14,534 bases of DNA from CAZBGL01 sp964491375 (GTDB taxonomy: Bacteria; Desulfobacterota; Deferrisomatia; Deferrisomatales; Deferrisomataceae): positions 1 through 14,534 of the forward strand of contig CAZBGL010000209.1 of NCBI GenBank assembly GCA_964491375.1, read 5' to 3'. A model generated the notes under the pieces. The model had not been told where the DNA came from and did not search any database. It saw only the letters and a list, made by a program, of their open reading frames with translations. Numbering within the stretch: the stretch's first letter is position 1; every line of letters begins with the position of its first letter. This document shows, piece after piece, positions 1 through 5,912 of the stretch. The position numbers were made by a program, and so were the translations under genes.

Positions 1-333
1 CACGGTGTCCACGCCGGAGGTCGAATTGTCGGTCCAGGCGAGGAAATCGATATTGGGGCTCACCCCGGAGATGTCAAAATAGTCTTCATCGGGATTTCCG
101 GAGGTATCGCTTCCGTCGAGGGATCCCGTGAACTCATAGTCGGGTGTTGGAAGCGAGATTCTTTGCAGAGAACCCTCCACACCCGTGATGCCAGGATCCA
201 CTACCTGGGCGATAGAAAATTGATCGTTGTTCTCGACTTCGGTGATCGTTGATCCCCTGGCATCCCCCCGCCAAGCAAACAACATGAGCAGTCCCACAAA
301 GATCCCCACCATGAAGCCTTGATTCCGTTGCAT
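1..333 (-). CDS. Secreted protein, PEP-CTERM / PPC-like (partial, C-terminus outside the window)
   Basis: The frame is open from an ATG at 331-333 to the window edge (111 codons), so only the N-terminus is visible. The start is supported by a strong Shine-Dalgarno, GAGGAGG, a few bases upstream. Residues 1-27 form a signal peptide: a short n-region with one arginine, a hydrophobic core (about 8-21, VGIFVGLLMLFAW), then a small-residue cleavage zone near DARG. The mature part begins TITEVENNDQFSIAQ and continues with VEGSL, SGNPDEDYFDISG and a Ser/Thr/Asp-rich stretch with no cysteine. The E-x-N-D-x-x-x-x-A-Q opening followed by D-x-D-Y-F is typical of pre-peptidase C-terminal-like modules in exported proteins, including many exosortase (PEP-CTERM) targets. 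No C-terminal sorting signal can be checked. Its sigma-54 type promoter fits exosortase-linked regulons. Base composition is less GC-rich than its neighbours. The function is unknown; export is fairly sure, the PEP-CTERM assignment is inference. Confidence 0.72.
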   Translation of the reverse strand, partial: MQRNQGFMVGIFVGLLMLFAWRGDARGSTITEVENNDQFSIAQVVDPGITGVEGSLQRISLPTPDYEFTGSLDGSDTSGNPDEDYFDISGVSPNIDFLAWTDNSTSGVDTV

Positions 334-366
334 GTTCGTCCTCCTCGGGCTTCGTCGGATCACCCA

Positions 367-392
367 CAGAACATCCGGGGCATGATGTTCTG
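367..392 (-). other. Leader hairpin of the secreted-protein gene
   Basis: A perfect 9-bp inverted repeat, CAGAACATC and GATGTTCTG, with an 8-nt loop. It lies between the expected sigma-54 start point (near 404) and the Shine-Dalgarno (near 339-345), so it would fold in the 5' untranslated RNA. No T-run follows, so it is not an intrinsic terminator. It could stabilise the mRNA or be an operator; neither is shown. Confidence 0.5.
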
Positions 393-414
393 TTCTTTAC
401 GTAAGCAACGGGGA

Positions 415-430
415 AGCAAAGATCGTGCCT
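415..430 (-). promoter_or_regulatory. Sigma-54 (RpoN) promoter of the secreted-protein gene
   Basis: On the minus strand the sequence reads AGGCAC-GATCT-TTGCT, against the sigma-54 consensus TGGCAC-N5-TTGCW. Only the first base differs, and the invariant GG (-24) and GC (-12) have the correct spacing. Transcription would start near 404, giving a leader of about 70 nt before the ATG at 333. Between 455 and 500 there are repeated TGGAA/TTCCA words around AACCGGTT that could be an activator site, but this part is weak. Exosortase/PEP-CTERM genes are known to be associated with RpoN and the PrsK/PrsR two-component pair, which fits the gene it precedes. Confidence 0.72.
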
Positions 431-518
431 GGATATGCACGGTGGCATGGAAAACAAGAAAGCCGGAGTGGAAAACCGGTTCCATTTTGTGGAAGAAAAA
501 GGGTTCCCAGGAGAGCAA

Positions 519-550
519 ACGGCCCGCCCCGGAAGAGCAGGGCGGGCCGT
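519..550 (-). terminator. Hairpin terminator downstream of prpE
   Basis: A perfect 11-bp inverted repeat (ACGGCCCGCCC and GGGCGGGCCGT) with a 10-nt loop lies 24 nt beyond the prpE stop codon. On the minus strand it is followed by TTTGCTCTCC, a weak U-tract, so termination may be incomplete or assisted. It separates prpE from the sigma-54 promoter of the next gene. Confidence 0.65.
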
Positions 551-574
551 CGTGCCGGCGGATCCAGGGGGCCG

Positions 575-2467
575 TTACTTTCCGTAGCCCACGCTCTTGA
601 GCGCCTCCTCGATTTCGCCCAGGATGGCGGGGTCGTCGATCGTGGAGGGCACCCGGTATTCCTGCCCGTCGGCGATCTTCCGCATGGTGCCCCGGAGGAT
701 CTTGCCCGAGCGGGTCTTGGGCAGGCGCTTCACGATCAGGGTCTCGCGGTAGCAGGCGATCGGTCCGATCTGCTCGCGCACCATCTGGACGAGCTCCTGC
801 TTGAGTTGTCCCTCGTCCACCTGCGCGCCGGCCTTGAGGACCACGAATCCCACGGGCAGTTGGCCCTTCAGGGTGTCCGCCACGCCGATCACGGCGCACT
901 CGGCCACGGCAGGGTGCTTCGCGATCACCTCCTCCATGGCGCCGGTGGAGAGCCGGTGTCCGGCCACGTTGATCACGTCGTCCACCCGGCCCATGATGTA
1001 GAGGTAGTCGTCCTCGTCCTTGTAGCCGCCGTCACCCGTGAAGTAGTAGCCGGGGAACGGGTCGGTGTACGACTGCTTGAACCGCTCGTCCGCCTGCCAC
1101 AGGGTGGGCAGGGTCCCGGGCGGGAGGGGCAGCTTCACCACCACGATCCCCTCCTGGTTGGGGCCCAGTTCCCGGCCCGAGTCGTCGAGGATCCGCACGT
1201 CGTATCCGGGAACCGCCTTGGTGGGAGAGCCGGGCTTGATGGGGAAAGCCTCGATGCCCATGCAGTTGGCCGCGATGGGCCACCCGGTCTCGGTCTGCCA
1301 CCAGTGGTCGATCACGGGGCGGTTCAGGAGGTCGGACGCCCAGTGGTACGTGTCGGGATCCAGGCGTTCGCCCGCCAGGAACAGGTACTTGAAGTTGGAC
1401 AGGTCGTATTTCTTGAGGTACTCGCCGTTGGGATCCTCTTTTTTGATGGCACGAAACGCTGTGGGCGCGGTGAACAGGACCTTGACCCCGTGTTGGCTGA
1501 TGACGCGCCAGAAGGCGCCCGGGTCCGGGGTGCCCACGGGTTTGCCCTCGTACAGGATCGTGGTGCATCCGGTGACGAGGGGCCCGTACACGATGTAGGA
1601 ATGCCCCACGACCCAGCCCACATCCGAAGCGGCCCAGTACACCTCGCCGGGCCGGGTGTCATAGATGTACTCCATGCTCCACCGCAGGGCCACGGCGTGG
1701 CCGCCGTTGTCCCGCACGATGCCCTTCGGCATCCCGGTGGTGCCCGACGTGTACAGGATGTAGAGGGGATCGGTGGCCTTCACGGGCACGCAGTCCACGG
1801 GTTCGGCCTGGGCCATGCACTCGTCCCAGTCGTAGTCCCGGCCGGGCTGGAGCTCGGCTTTGGCCTGGGGGCGGGCGAGGATGATGCAGGTCTGCGGTTT
1901 GTGCGAGGCCAGATCGATGGCCTTGTCGAGCATGGGCTTGTATTCGATGACCCGGGTCACCTCGATGCCGCAGGAGGCCGACACCACCACCTTGGGCTTG
2001 GCGTCGTCGATTCGGATGGCCAGCTCGTTGGGCGCAAATCCGCCGAACACCACCGAGTGGATGGCCCCGATCCGGGCGCACGCGAGCATGGCCACCACGG
2101 CCTGCGGCACCATGGGCATGTAGACGATCACCGTGTCGCCCTTTTCCACGCCGAACCGGCGCAGGACGCCGGCGAAGCGTGCGACCTGGTCCTGGAGTTC
2201 CTTGTACGTGATCTTCTGGATCTGACCGGTGACCGGGCTGTCGTAGATGATCGCCACCTGGTCGGCCCGGCCGCGCTCCACGTGCCGGTCCACCGCGTTG
2301 TAGCACGTGTTCAGCTCACCGCCCACGAACCAGCGGTAGAACGGGGGGTTGGAATCGTCCAAGACCTTGTCCCAGCGTTTGTACCAGTCGATCTGCTCGG
2401 CCGCCTCCCCCCAGAACCCCTCCGGATCCTCGAGACTTCGCCGGTAGATCTCGTCGTACCGCCCCAT
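575..2467 (-). CDS. prpE: Propionyl-CoA synthetase (PrpE-type acyl-CoA synthetase)
   Basis: A 630-aa AMP-forming acyl-CoA synthetase that activates a short-chain acid, most likely propionate, to its CoA ester through an acyl-adenylate in the cytosol. Visible motifs: P-loop YTSGTTGMPKG (239-249), the segment VRDNGGHAVALRWSM (251-265), WWQTETGW (389-396), YFTGDGG (475-481), the hinge and CoA region GRVDDVINVAGHRL (493-506), and the C-terminal catalytic lysine K589 in KTRSGK. PrpE/ACSS3 enzymes carry the VRDxGG segment and end with a STIDDPAILxEI-like motif, seen here near 608-619; this points to PrpE rather than Acs. Length is normal. The ATG is preceded by AAAGGAGG at good spacing. It is transcribed alone, with a candidate promoter at 2527-2556 and a hairpin at 519-550. 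No methylcitrate or methylmalonyl genes are adjacent, so the fate of propionyl-CoA is not shown. Acetate as an alternative substrate cannot be excluded. Confidence 0.93.
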   Translation of the reverse strand: MGRYDEIYRRSLEDPEGFWGEAAEQIDWYKRWDKVLDDSNPPFYRWFVGGELNTCYNAVDRHVERGRADQVAIIYDSPVTGQIQKITYKELQDQVARFAGVLRRFGVEKGDTVIVYMPMVPQAVVAMLACARIGAIHSVVFGGFAPNELAIRIDDAKPKVVVSASCGIEVTRVIEYKPMLDKAIDLASHKPQTCIILARPQAKAELQPGRDYDWDECMAQAEPVDCVPVKATDPLYILYTSGTTGMPKGIVRDNGGHAVALRWSMEYIYDTRPGEVYWAASDVGWVVGHSYIVYGPLVTGCTTILYEGKPVGTPDPGAFWRVISQHGVKVLFTAPTAFRAIKKEDPNGEYLKKYDLSNFKYLFLAGERLDPDTYHWASDLLNRPVIDHWWQTETGWPIAANCMGIEAFPIKPGSPTKAVPGYDVRILDDSGRELGPNQEGIVVVKLPLPPGTLPTLWQADERFKQSYTDPFPGYYFTGDGGYKDEDDYLYIMGRVDDVINVAGHRLSTGAMEEVIAKHPAVAECAVIGVADTLKGQLPVGFVVLKAGAQVDEGQLKQELVQMVREQIGPIACYRETLIVKRLPKTRSGKILRGTMRKIADGQEYRVPSTIDDPAILGEIEEALKSVGYGK

Positions 2468-2526
2468 GCCCTGCCTCCTTTCCTGAAGCGGGTTCGCGTT
2501 TGACCGGATGAAACAAACGCCGTCTC

Positions 2527-2556
2527 AGCATAGCAGGGAAACCGCGTCTTCAGCAA
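2527..2556 (-). promoter_or_regulatory. Candidate sigma-70 promoter of prpE
   Basis: On the minus strand: TTGCTG, 18-bp spacer, TATGCT, with an extended -10 (TGC before TATGCT). The expected start is near 2520, giving a leader of about 50 nt to the ATG at 2467. The -10 is moderate, so this is a candidate. Confidence 0.5.
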
Positions 2557-2604
2557 GACTGAAAAACTTGAGCCACGCTAAAATAGCCGGGGACCCGGGC
2601 GCGA

Positions 2605-2633
2605 TTGACACCCCCTGGGGCTCCCGATACGAT
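2605..2633 (+). promoter_or_regulatory. Sigma-70 promoter of the dynamin-like GTPase gene
   Basis: TTGACA (2605-2610), 17-bp spacer, TACGAT (2628-2633). This is a full-consensus -35 and a 5/6 -10. The expected start is near 2640, about 45 nt before the GTG start at 2685. It lies downstream of the ATG at 2508 that would open the longest frame, and so argues against that start. Confidence 0.7.
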
Positions 2634-2684
2634 GACCGGCCGGCAACGGACGCCGGCCAGACCACACAGAAGGGGGAATCCGAG

Positions 2685-4844
2685 GTGGAGAACGGGACGC
2701 TGGGGGAGCGGGTGCGGTCCGTCGCCTTTTTGCTGGAGGCGTTCCGGGAGCTGGTGGGGCCCGAGGCCGCAGGGGTGGATCCATGGGTTGAACGGCTGAG
2801 GGAATTGCAGGCCGACCCGGGGCATTCGTTCCGGGTGGCCGTGGCCGGGGCGGTCAAGAGCGGCAAGAGCACCCTGGTCAACGCGCTCATCGGTCGCGAT
2901 CTGCTCAAACGGGGGGCCGGGATCGTGACCTCCCTGGTCACGCGGGTGCGCCCCGGGCCGGCGCTCCGGGCCACCCTGCGCCTCAAGGGATGGAACCAGG
3001 TCAACCGGGAAGCGGCCGAGGCGGTCCTGTTCCTGGGCGCTGCCGACGAGGCCAAGGATCTGGACCTGAGGCGTCCCGAGGACCGCAGGCGGCTGGAACA
3101 ACTCCTCGGGGAACTCGGCGAGCGGGCCCTCTCGCAGAACGGCACGCTGGACCGCAACGCGGCGCTCCTGCGGGCGCTCCTCAAGGGGTTCCCACGGGTC
3201 GAGGCGTGGGTGCGCGACGAGCCCTCTGTGCGGGAGCTGGGGCCGGACCGTTTTTCCGAGCATCGGGCGTTCGCAGGAGAGGATGCCCTGGCAGCCTATG
3301 TAGACGACCTGGTGCTCGACGTCCCGGGTCTGGACCTTCCGGCGGGCGTGGAGATCGGGGACTGCCAGGGATACGACTCGCCCAACCCCAGACACAGGGA
3401 GAAGGTCCAGGAATACCTGTTGGGAACCCACCTCGTGCTGTACGTGGTGTCGAGCCGGGTGGGCGTTCGCGAGGCGGACCTGCGGTTCGTAAGGGACCTC
3501 AAGTCCATGGGCCTTGCAGACGGGGCGTGGTTCGTCTTGAACGCGGACCTGGGCGAGCACGAGTCGGCCCGCGAGCTGGAGGAGCACGCCGAGCGCATGG
3601 CCCAGGAGCTGCGGCCGCTGACGGGCGAAGGGATGCGGATCCGGGTGGTGTCGGCGCTGCGCGGGCTCCTGGAAACCTGCCGCAAACGGGGGGATGGCCT
3701 GGAGCGGCGAGAGGAGCTCCTCCTGGCCCTCTGGGACGAGTCGCCGGCGCGGGCGGCAGACGGGTTCGGGGCGTTCCGGGCCGAGTTTCACGAGGCTGTG
3801 ACCCATGCCCTCCGGACCCATGCCGAGGCCGCGGCGCGGGCGGCGGTGAGAGAGGCCGCGGCCGTTCTGGGCGCACGGGTGGAGGCGGCCCTGGACGCCC
3901 TGCGGAAGGAAAGCCGGCGGCTGGGCCAAGGCGGGGACTCCCTGCGCGAGGCCCGGAAAGAGGTGGAACGGTCCCTTGGGGCCTTTGAGCAGGCGGTTCG
4001 GGCCGCGGCAGACCGGATCCGTGCCGAGATGTTCCGGCAGGTGGACCGGGTGTTCCACCCCTCGGGGGGCGCGCTGGCGGAGGAGGTCATGGGCGCGGTG
4101 GAGCGCCTGGAACCGCCGAGGATCGAGGCCCGTTCGGCCGACCCACGCGGGCTGCTGCGGCAGACGGCGCGCATGTACCAGGAGATGCGGGCCGCGTTCC
4201 ACCGCTACAAGGTGGAGGAAGTGAACCCCCGGGCCGTGGAAGCGATCCGGAAGGTGTGGCAAGAGGCCAGCGGACGGCTCGGGGAGCAGGTGCGGCCCCC
4301 CGCCGACCTGTTGATCCGGAGCCTGGAGACCTACCGGGAGGAGGCGCGCCGCCAAGGCATTCAGACACCGGCCGCAGAGGTGCCGTCCCTGGACCCGTCC
4401 GCGGGCCGGCGGGTGATCCCGCTGTTCAGCGCCGTGGTGCCGGGCGCGGGCAACTCCGGTGCCGAGCGCGCCCTGTCGCTGGCCGCCGAGTGGACCCGGC
4501 GGGCCGCCGCGGGCTGGACCCGGAGGATCCTCCGGAGGGGGGAGCGGACGGGCTTCGCCGAGGGCTTCTTCCGGGACGGCGCCGCGGCCGTGAGGACGCT
4601 CCTGGCCGAGGAGGCCCGCTCCGCCCTGCTCCACTACAACGAACAGGTCAAGTACCAGGTGTTGGGGCCGAGCCTGGAGGCGTTGGTCGACGGCTGGATC
4701 GAGGCCTACCAGGCCCTGGTGCGAGCCGTCGTCCAGGATCTGAACCGCCTGGAACAGGGCCTGGCCCGCAAGCGGGCGGAACGTCAGGATCTGATTCCCA
4801 GGCTCGAGGGGATCCGGGATGCCCTCGGGGCCCTGGCCGCTTGA
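2685..4844 (+). CDS. Dynamin-like GTPase
   Basis: A 719-aa protein of the bacterial dynamin-like / large GTPase type. I place the start at GTG 2685, after AAGGGGGAAT and downstream of a strong promoter. The frame stays open back to ATG 2508, but that stretch would cover the promoter and the prpE control region. An N-terminal helix is followed by the G1 P-loop GAVKSGKST (55-63). Conserved threonines T82 and T86 follow as G2 candidates. G3 is DCQG (226-229) in place of DxPG, and the G4 position reads NADL (286-289) in place of N/T-K-x-D. An alanine/arginine-rich helical part with likely coiled coil (about 380-450) and more helices follow. A short hydrophobic patch, VIPLFSAVVPGAG (about 574-587), could be a membrane-touching tip as in other dynamins. 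The family remodels or senses membranes; the partner here is unknown. The last 26 nt overlap the radical SAM gene, so the two are probably co-translated. Membership is convincing; cellular role is not known. Confidence 0.8.
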   Translation: MENGTLGERVRSVAFLLEAFRELVGPEAAGVDPWVERLRELQADPGHSFRVAVAGAVKSGKSTLVNALIGRDLLKRGAGIVTSLVTRVRPGPALRATLRLKGWNQVNREAAEAVLFLGAADEAKDLDLRRPEDRRRLEQLLGELGERALSQNGTLDRNAALLRALLKGFPRVEAWVRDEPSVRELGPDRFSEHRAFAGEDALAAYVDDLVLDVPGLDLPAGVEIGDCQGYDSPNPRHREKVQEYLLGTHLVLYVVSSRVGVREADLRFVRDLKSMGLADGAWFVLNADLGEHESARELEEHAERMAQELRPLTGEGMRIRVVSALRGLLETCRKRGDGLERREELLLALWDESPARAADGFGAFRAEFHEAVTHALRTHAEAAARAAVREAAAVLGARVEAALDALRKESRRLGQGGDSLREARKEVERSLGAFEQAVRAAADRIRAEMFRQVDRVFHPSGGALAEEVMGAVERLEPPRIEARSADPRGLLRQTARMYQEMRAAFHRYKVEEVNPRAVEAIRKVWQEASGRLGEQVRPPADLLIRSLETYREEARRQGIQTPAAEVPSLDPSAGRRVIPLFSAVVPGAGNSGAERALSLAAEWTRRAAAGWTRRILRRGERTGFAEGFFRDGAAAVRTLLAEEARSALLHYNEQVKYQVLGPSLEALVDGWIEAYQALVRAVVQDLNRLEQGLARKRAERQDLIPRLEGIRDALGALAA

Positions 4845-5742
4845 GCCCCATCCCAGCCTGTCGCGCTACTGGCGGTTCCGGTTCGGAGAGCCGGTCCGCC
4901 GCATCAGCCTGGACCCGGGCCTGTCGTGCCCCAACCGGGACGGCACCAAGGGGACCGCCGGGTGCGTGTTCTGCGACCCCGCCTCGTTTGCCCCCTCGGC
5001 CGGTGACCGGCGACCGGTGTCCGAGCAACTGGCCGACGGCATCCGCCGGCTGCGCGCCAAGGGGATCCGGCGGTTCGCCGCCTATTTCCAGCCGCGCACG
5101 AACACGTACGCGCCGCTGCAGGTCCTCCGTTCCCTGTGGGAACAGACCGCGGCGTTTCCCGGGGTGGTGGCCCTGTGCGTGGGCACCCGGCCGGACTGCG
5201 TGCCCGACCCGGTGCTGGACCTGCTGGCCGGGTACGCGGGCCGCTTCGATGTGTGGCTGGAACTGGGCCTCCAGTCCTGCCGCAACGACACCCTGGAACG
5301 GCTGGGGCGGGGACACACGGCCGAGGACTTCGCCGATGCCTGCCGGAGAGCCGGGGCCCGGGGCCTCAAGGTGTGCGCCCACGTGATCCTGGGCCTTCCC
5401 GGGGAGTCGCCGGCGGACGAGCGGGAAACCGCCCGTTTTCTGGCCCGGCTGGGCGTGGCCGGGGTGAAACTGCACCAGCTCTCGGTGGTCCGCGCCACCC
5501 CCCTGGAGGCGGCGTGGCGGCGGGGTGAGCTGGCCGTGTTGTCCGAAGACGAGTATGTCGGCCGTGCCGCCGCGTTCATCCGGGAACTTCCGCCGCGGAC
5601 CGTGATCCACCGCATGGTGGGCGACACCCTCGGCGACCGCCTCCTGGCGCCGCGGTTCGACAAGCACCGGGTGATCCGGGGGATCCGGGGGGCCCTGGCG
5701 GGAAGGGCAGGGGGGACCGGGGCCGGCCCCGGTGCACCGTAA
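4819..5742 (+). CDS. Radical SAM protein, YhcC/YtqA family
   Basis: A 307-aa radical SAM enzyme of the E. coli YhcC / B. subtilis YtqA family (TIGR01212 type). The family hallmark is at the N-terminus: RYWRFRFGEPVRRISLDPG, then SCPNRDGTKGTAGCVFC, with C37, C49 and C52 as the likely [4Fe-4S] ligands; the wide C-x11-C-x2-C spacing is characteristic. Further landmarks are AAYFQPRTNTYAP (about 88-100), WLELGLQS in the middle and VCAHVILGLPGES, then HQLSVVRATPL. The ATG at 4819 follows GAGGGGATCCGGG and lies inside the end of the dynamin-like gene, indicating translational coupling. The biochemical reaction is not settled; the Bacillus homologue has been linked to tRNA wobble-uridine modification, which I recall from the literature and cannot test here. 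The gene ends 5 nt before the tRNA terminator, converging on it. Family assignment is firm, function tentative. Confidence 0.88.
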   Translation: MPSGPWPLEPHPSLSRYWRFRFGEPVRRISLDPGLSCPNRDGTKGTAGCVFCDPASFAPSAGDRRPVSEQLADGIRRLRAKGIRRFAAYFQPRTNTYAPLQVLRSLWEQTAAFPGVVALCVGTRPDCVPDPVLDLLAGYAGRFDVWLELGLQSCRNDTLERLGRGHTAEDFADACRRAGARGLKVCAHVILGLPGESPADERETARFLARLGVAGVKLHQLSVVRATPLEAAWRRGELAVLSEDEYVGRAAAFIRELPPRTVIHRMVGDTLGDRLLAPRFDKHRVIRGIRGALAGRAGGTGAGPGAP

Positions 5743-5746
5743 CCAC

Positions 5747-5774
5747 AAAAAAGCCGGCCGTTCGAACGGCCGGC
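5747..5774 (-). terminator. Intrinsic terminator of tRNA-Arg
   Basis: A perfect 22-bp palindrome (5753-5774, GC-rich arms around a central TTCGAA) followed on the minus strand by six T residues (5747-5752). It starts 8 nt after the tRNA 3' CCA. The plus-strand side has no T-run after the hairpin, so it should not efficiently stop transcription coming from the radical SAM gene. Confidence 0.88.
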
Positions 5775-5782
5775 GGCGTGTC

Positions 5783-5859
5783 TGGTGGGCGAGGCGGGAC
5801 TCGAACCCACGGCCTCAGGTTCCGGAGACCTGCGCTCTATCCAGCTGAGCTACTCGCCC
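5783..5859 (-). tRNA. tRNA-Arg (anticodon CCG)
   Basis: A 77-nt cloverleaf reads on the minus strand: acceptor GGGCGAG pairs with CTCGCCC, D-stem GCTC/GAGC, anticodon stem CAGGT/ACCTG with loop CTCCGGA (anticodon CCG at plus positions 5823-5825), T-arm GTGGG-TTCGAGT-CCCGC, discriminator A and an encoded CCA. It reads CGG arginine codons. It has its own promoter (5874-5903) and terminator (5747-5774), making a self-contained transcription unit. Confidence 0.96.
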
Positions 5860-5873
5860 TCGCGGAAGCTTGT

Positions 5874-5903
5874 ATTTTAGCCACAGCCGTGGAGCGATTG
5901 CAA
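5874..5903 (-). promoter_or_regulatory. Promoter of tRNA-Arg
   Basis: On the minus strand: TTGCAA (5898-5903), 18-bp spacer, TAAAAT (5874-5879). The expected start is near 5866, leaving a leader of about 7 nt to the mature tRNA 5' end at 5859. The -35 box touches the Shine-Dalgarno of the divergent AsmA-like gene (GGGAGG at 5904-5909). Confidence 0.7.
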
Positions 5904-5912
5904 GGGAGGATC

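Noticed and set aside
425..2503. A 692-codon open frame on the plus strand opposite prpE
   Set aside because: It mirrors the prpE coding strand, has no recognisable protein content (Val/His/Gly/Leu-rich), and prpE is a clear family member with its own ribosome-binding site.
2550..4634. A 694-codon open frame antisense to the dynamin-like gene
   Set aside because: Low-complexity Pro/Gly/Arg/Leu composition typical of GC-rich antisense frames; the sense frame has a P-loop and consistent domain order.
5778..5912. N-terminal extension of the AsmA-like protein by 45 residues
   Set aside because: The sequence is the antisense of tRNA-Arg and its promoter; translation of it is a well-known annotation artefact. 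ATG 5913 has a Shine-Dalgarno and is followed directly by the membrane anchor.
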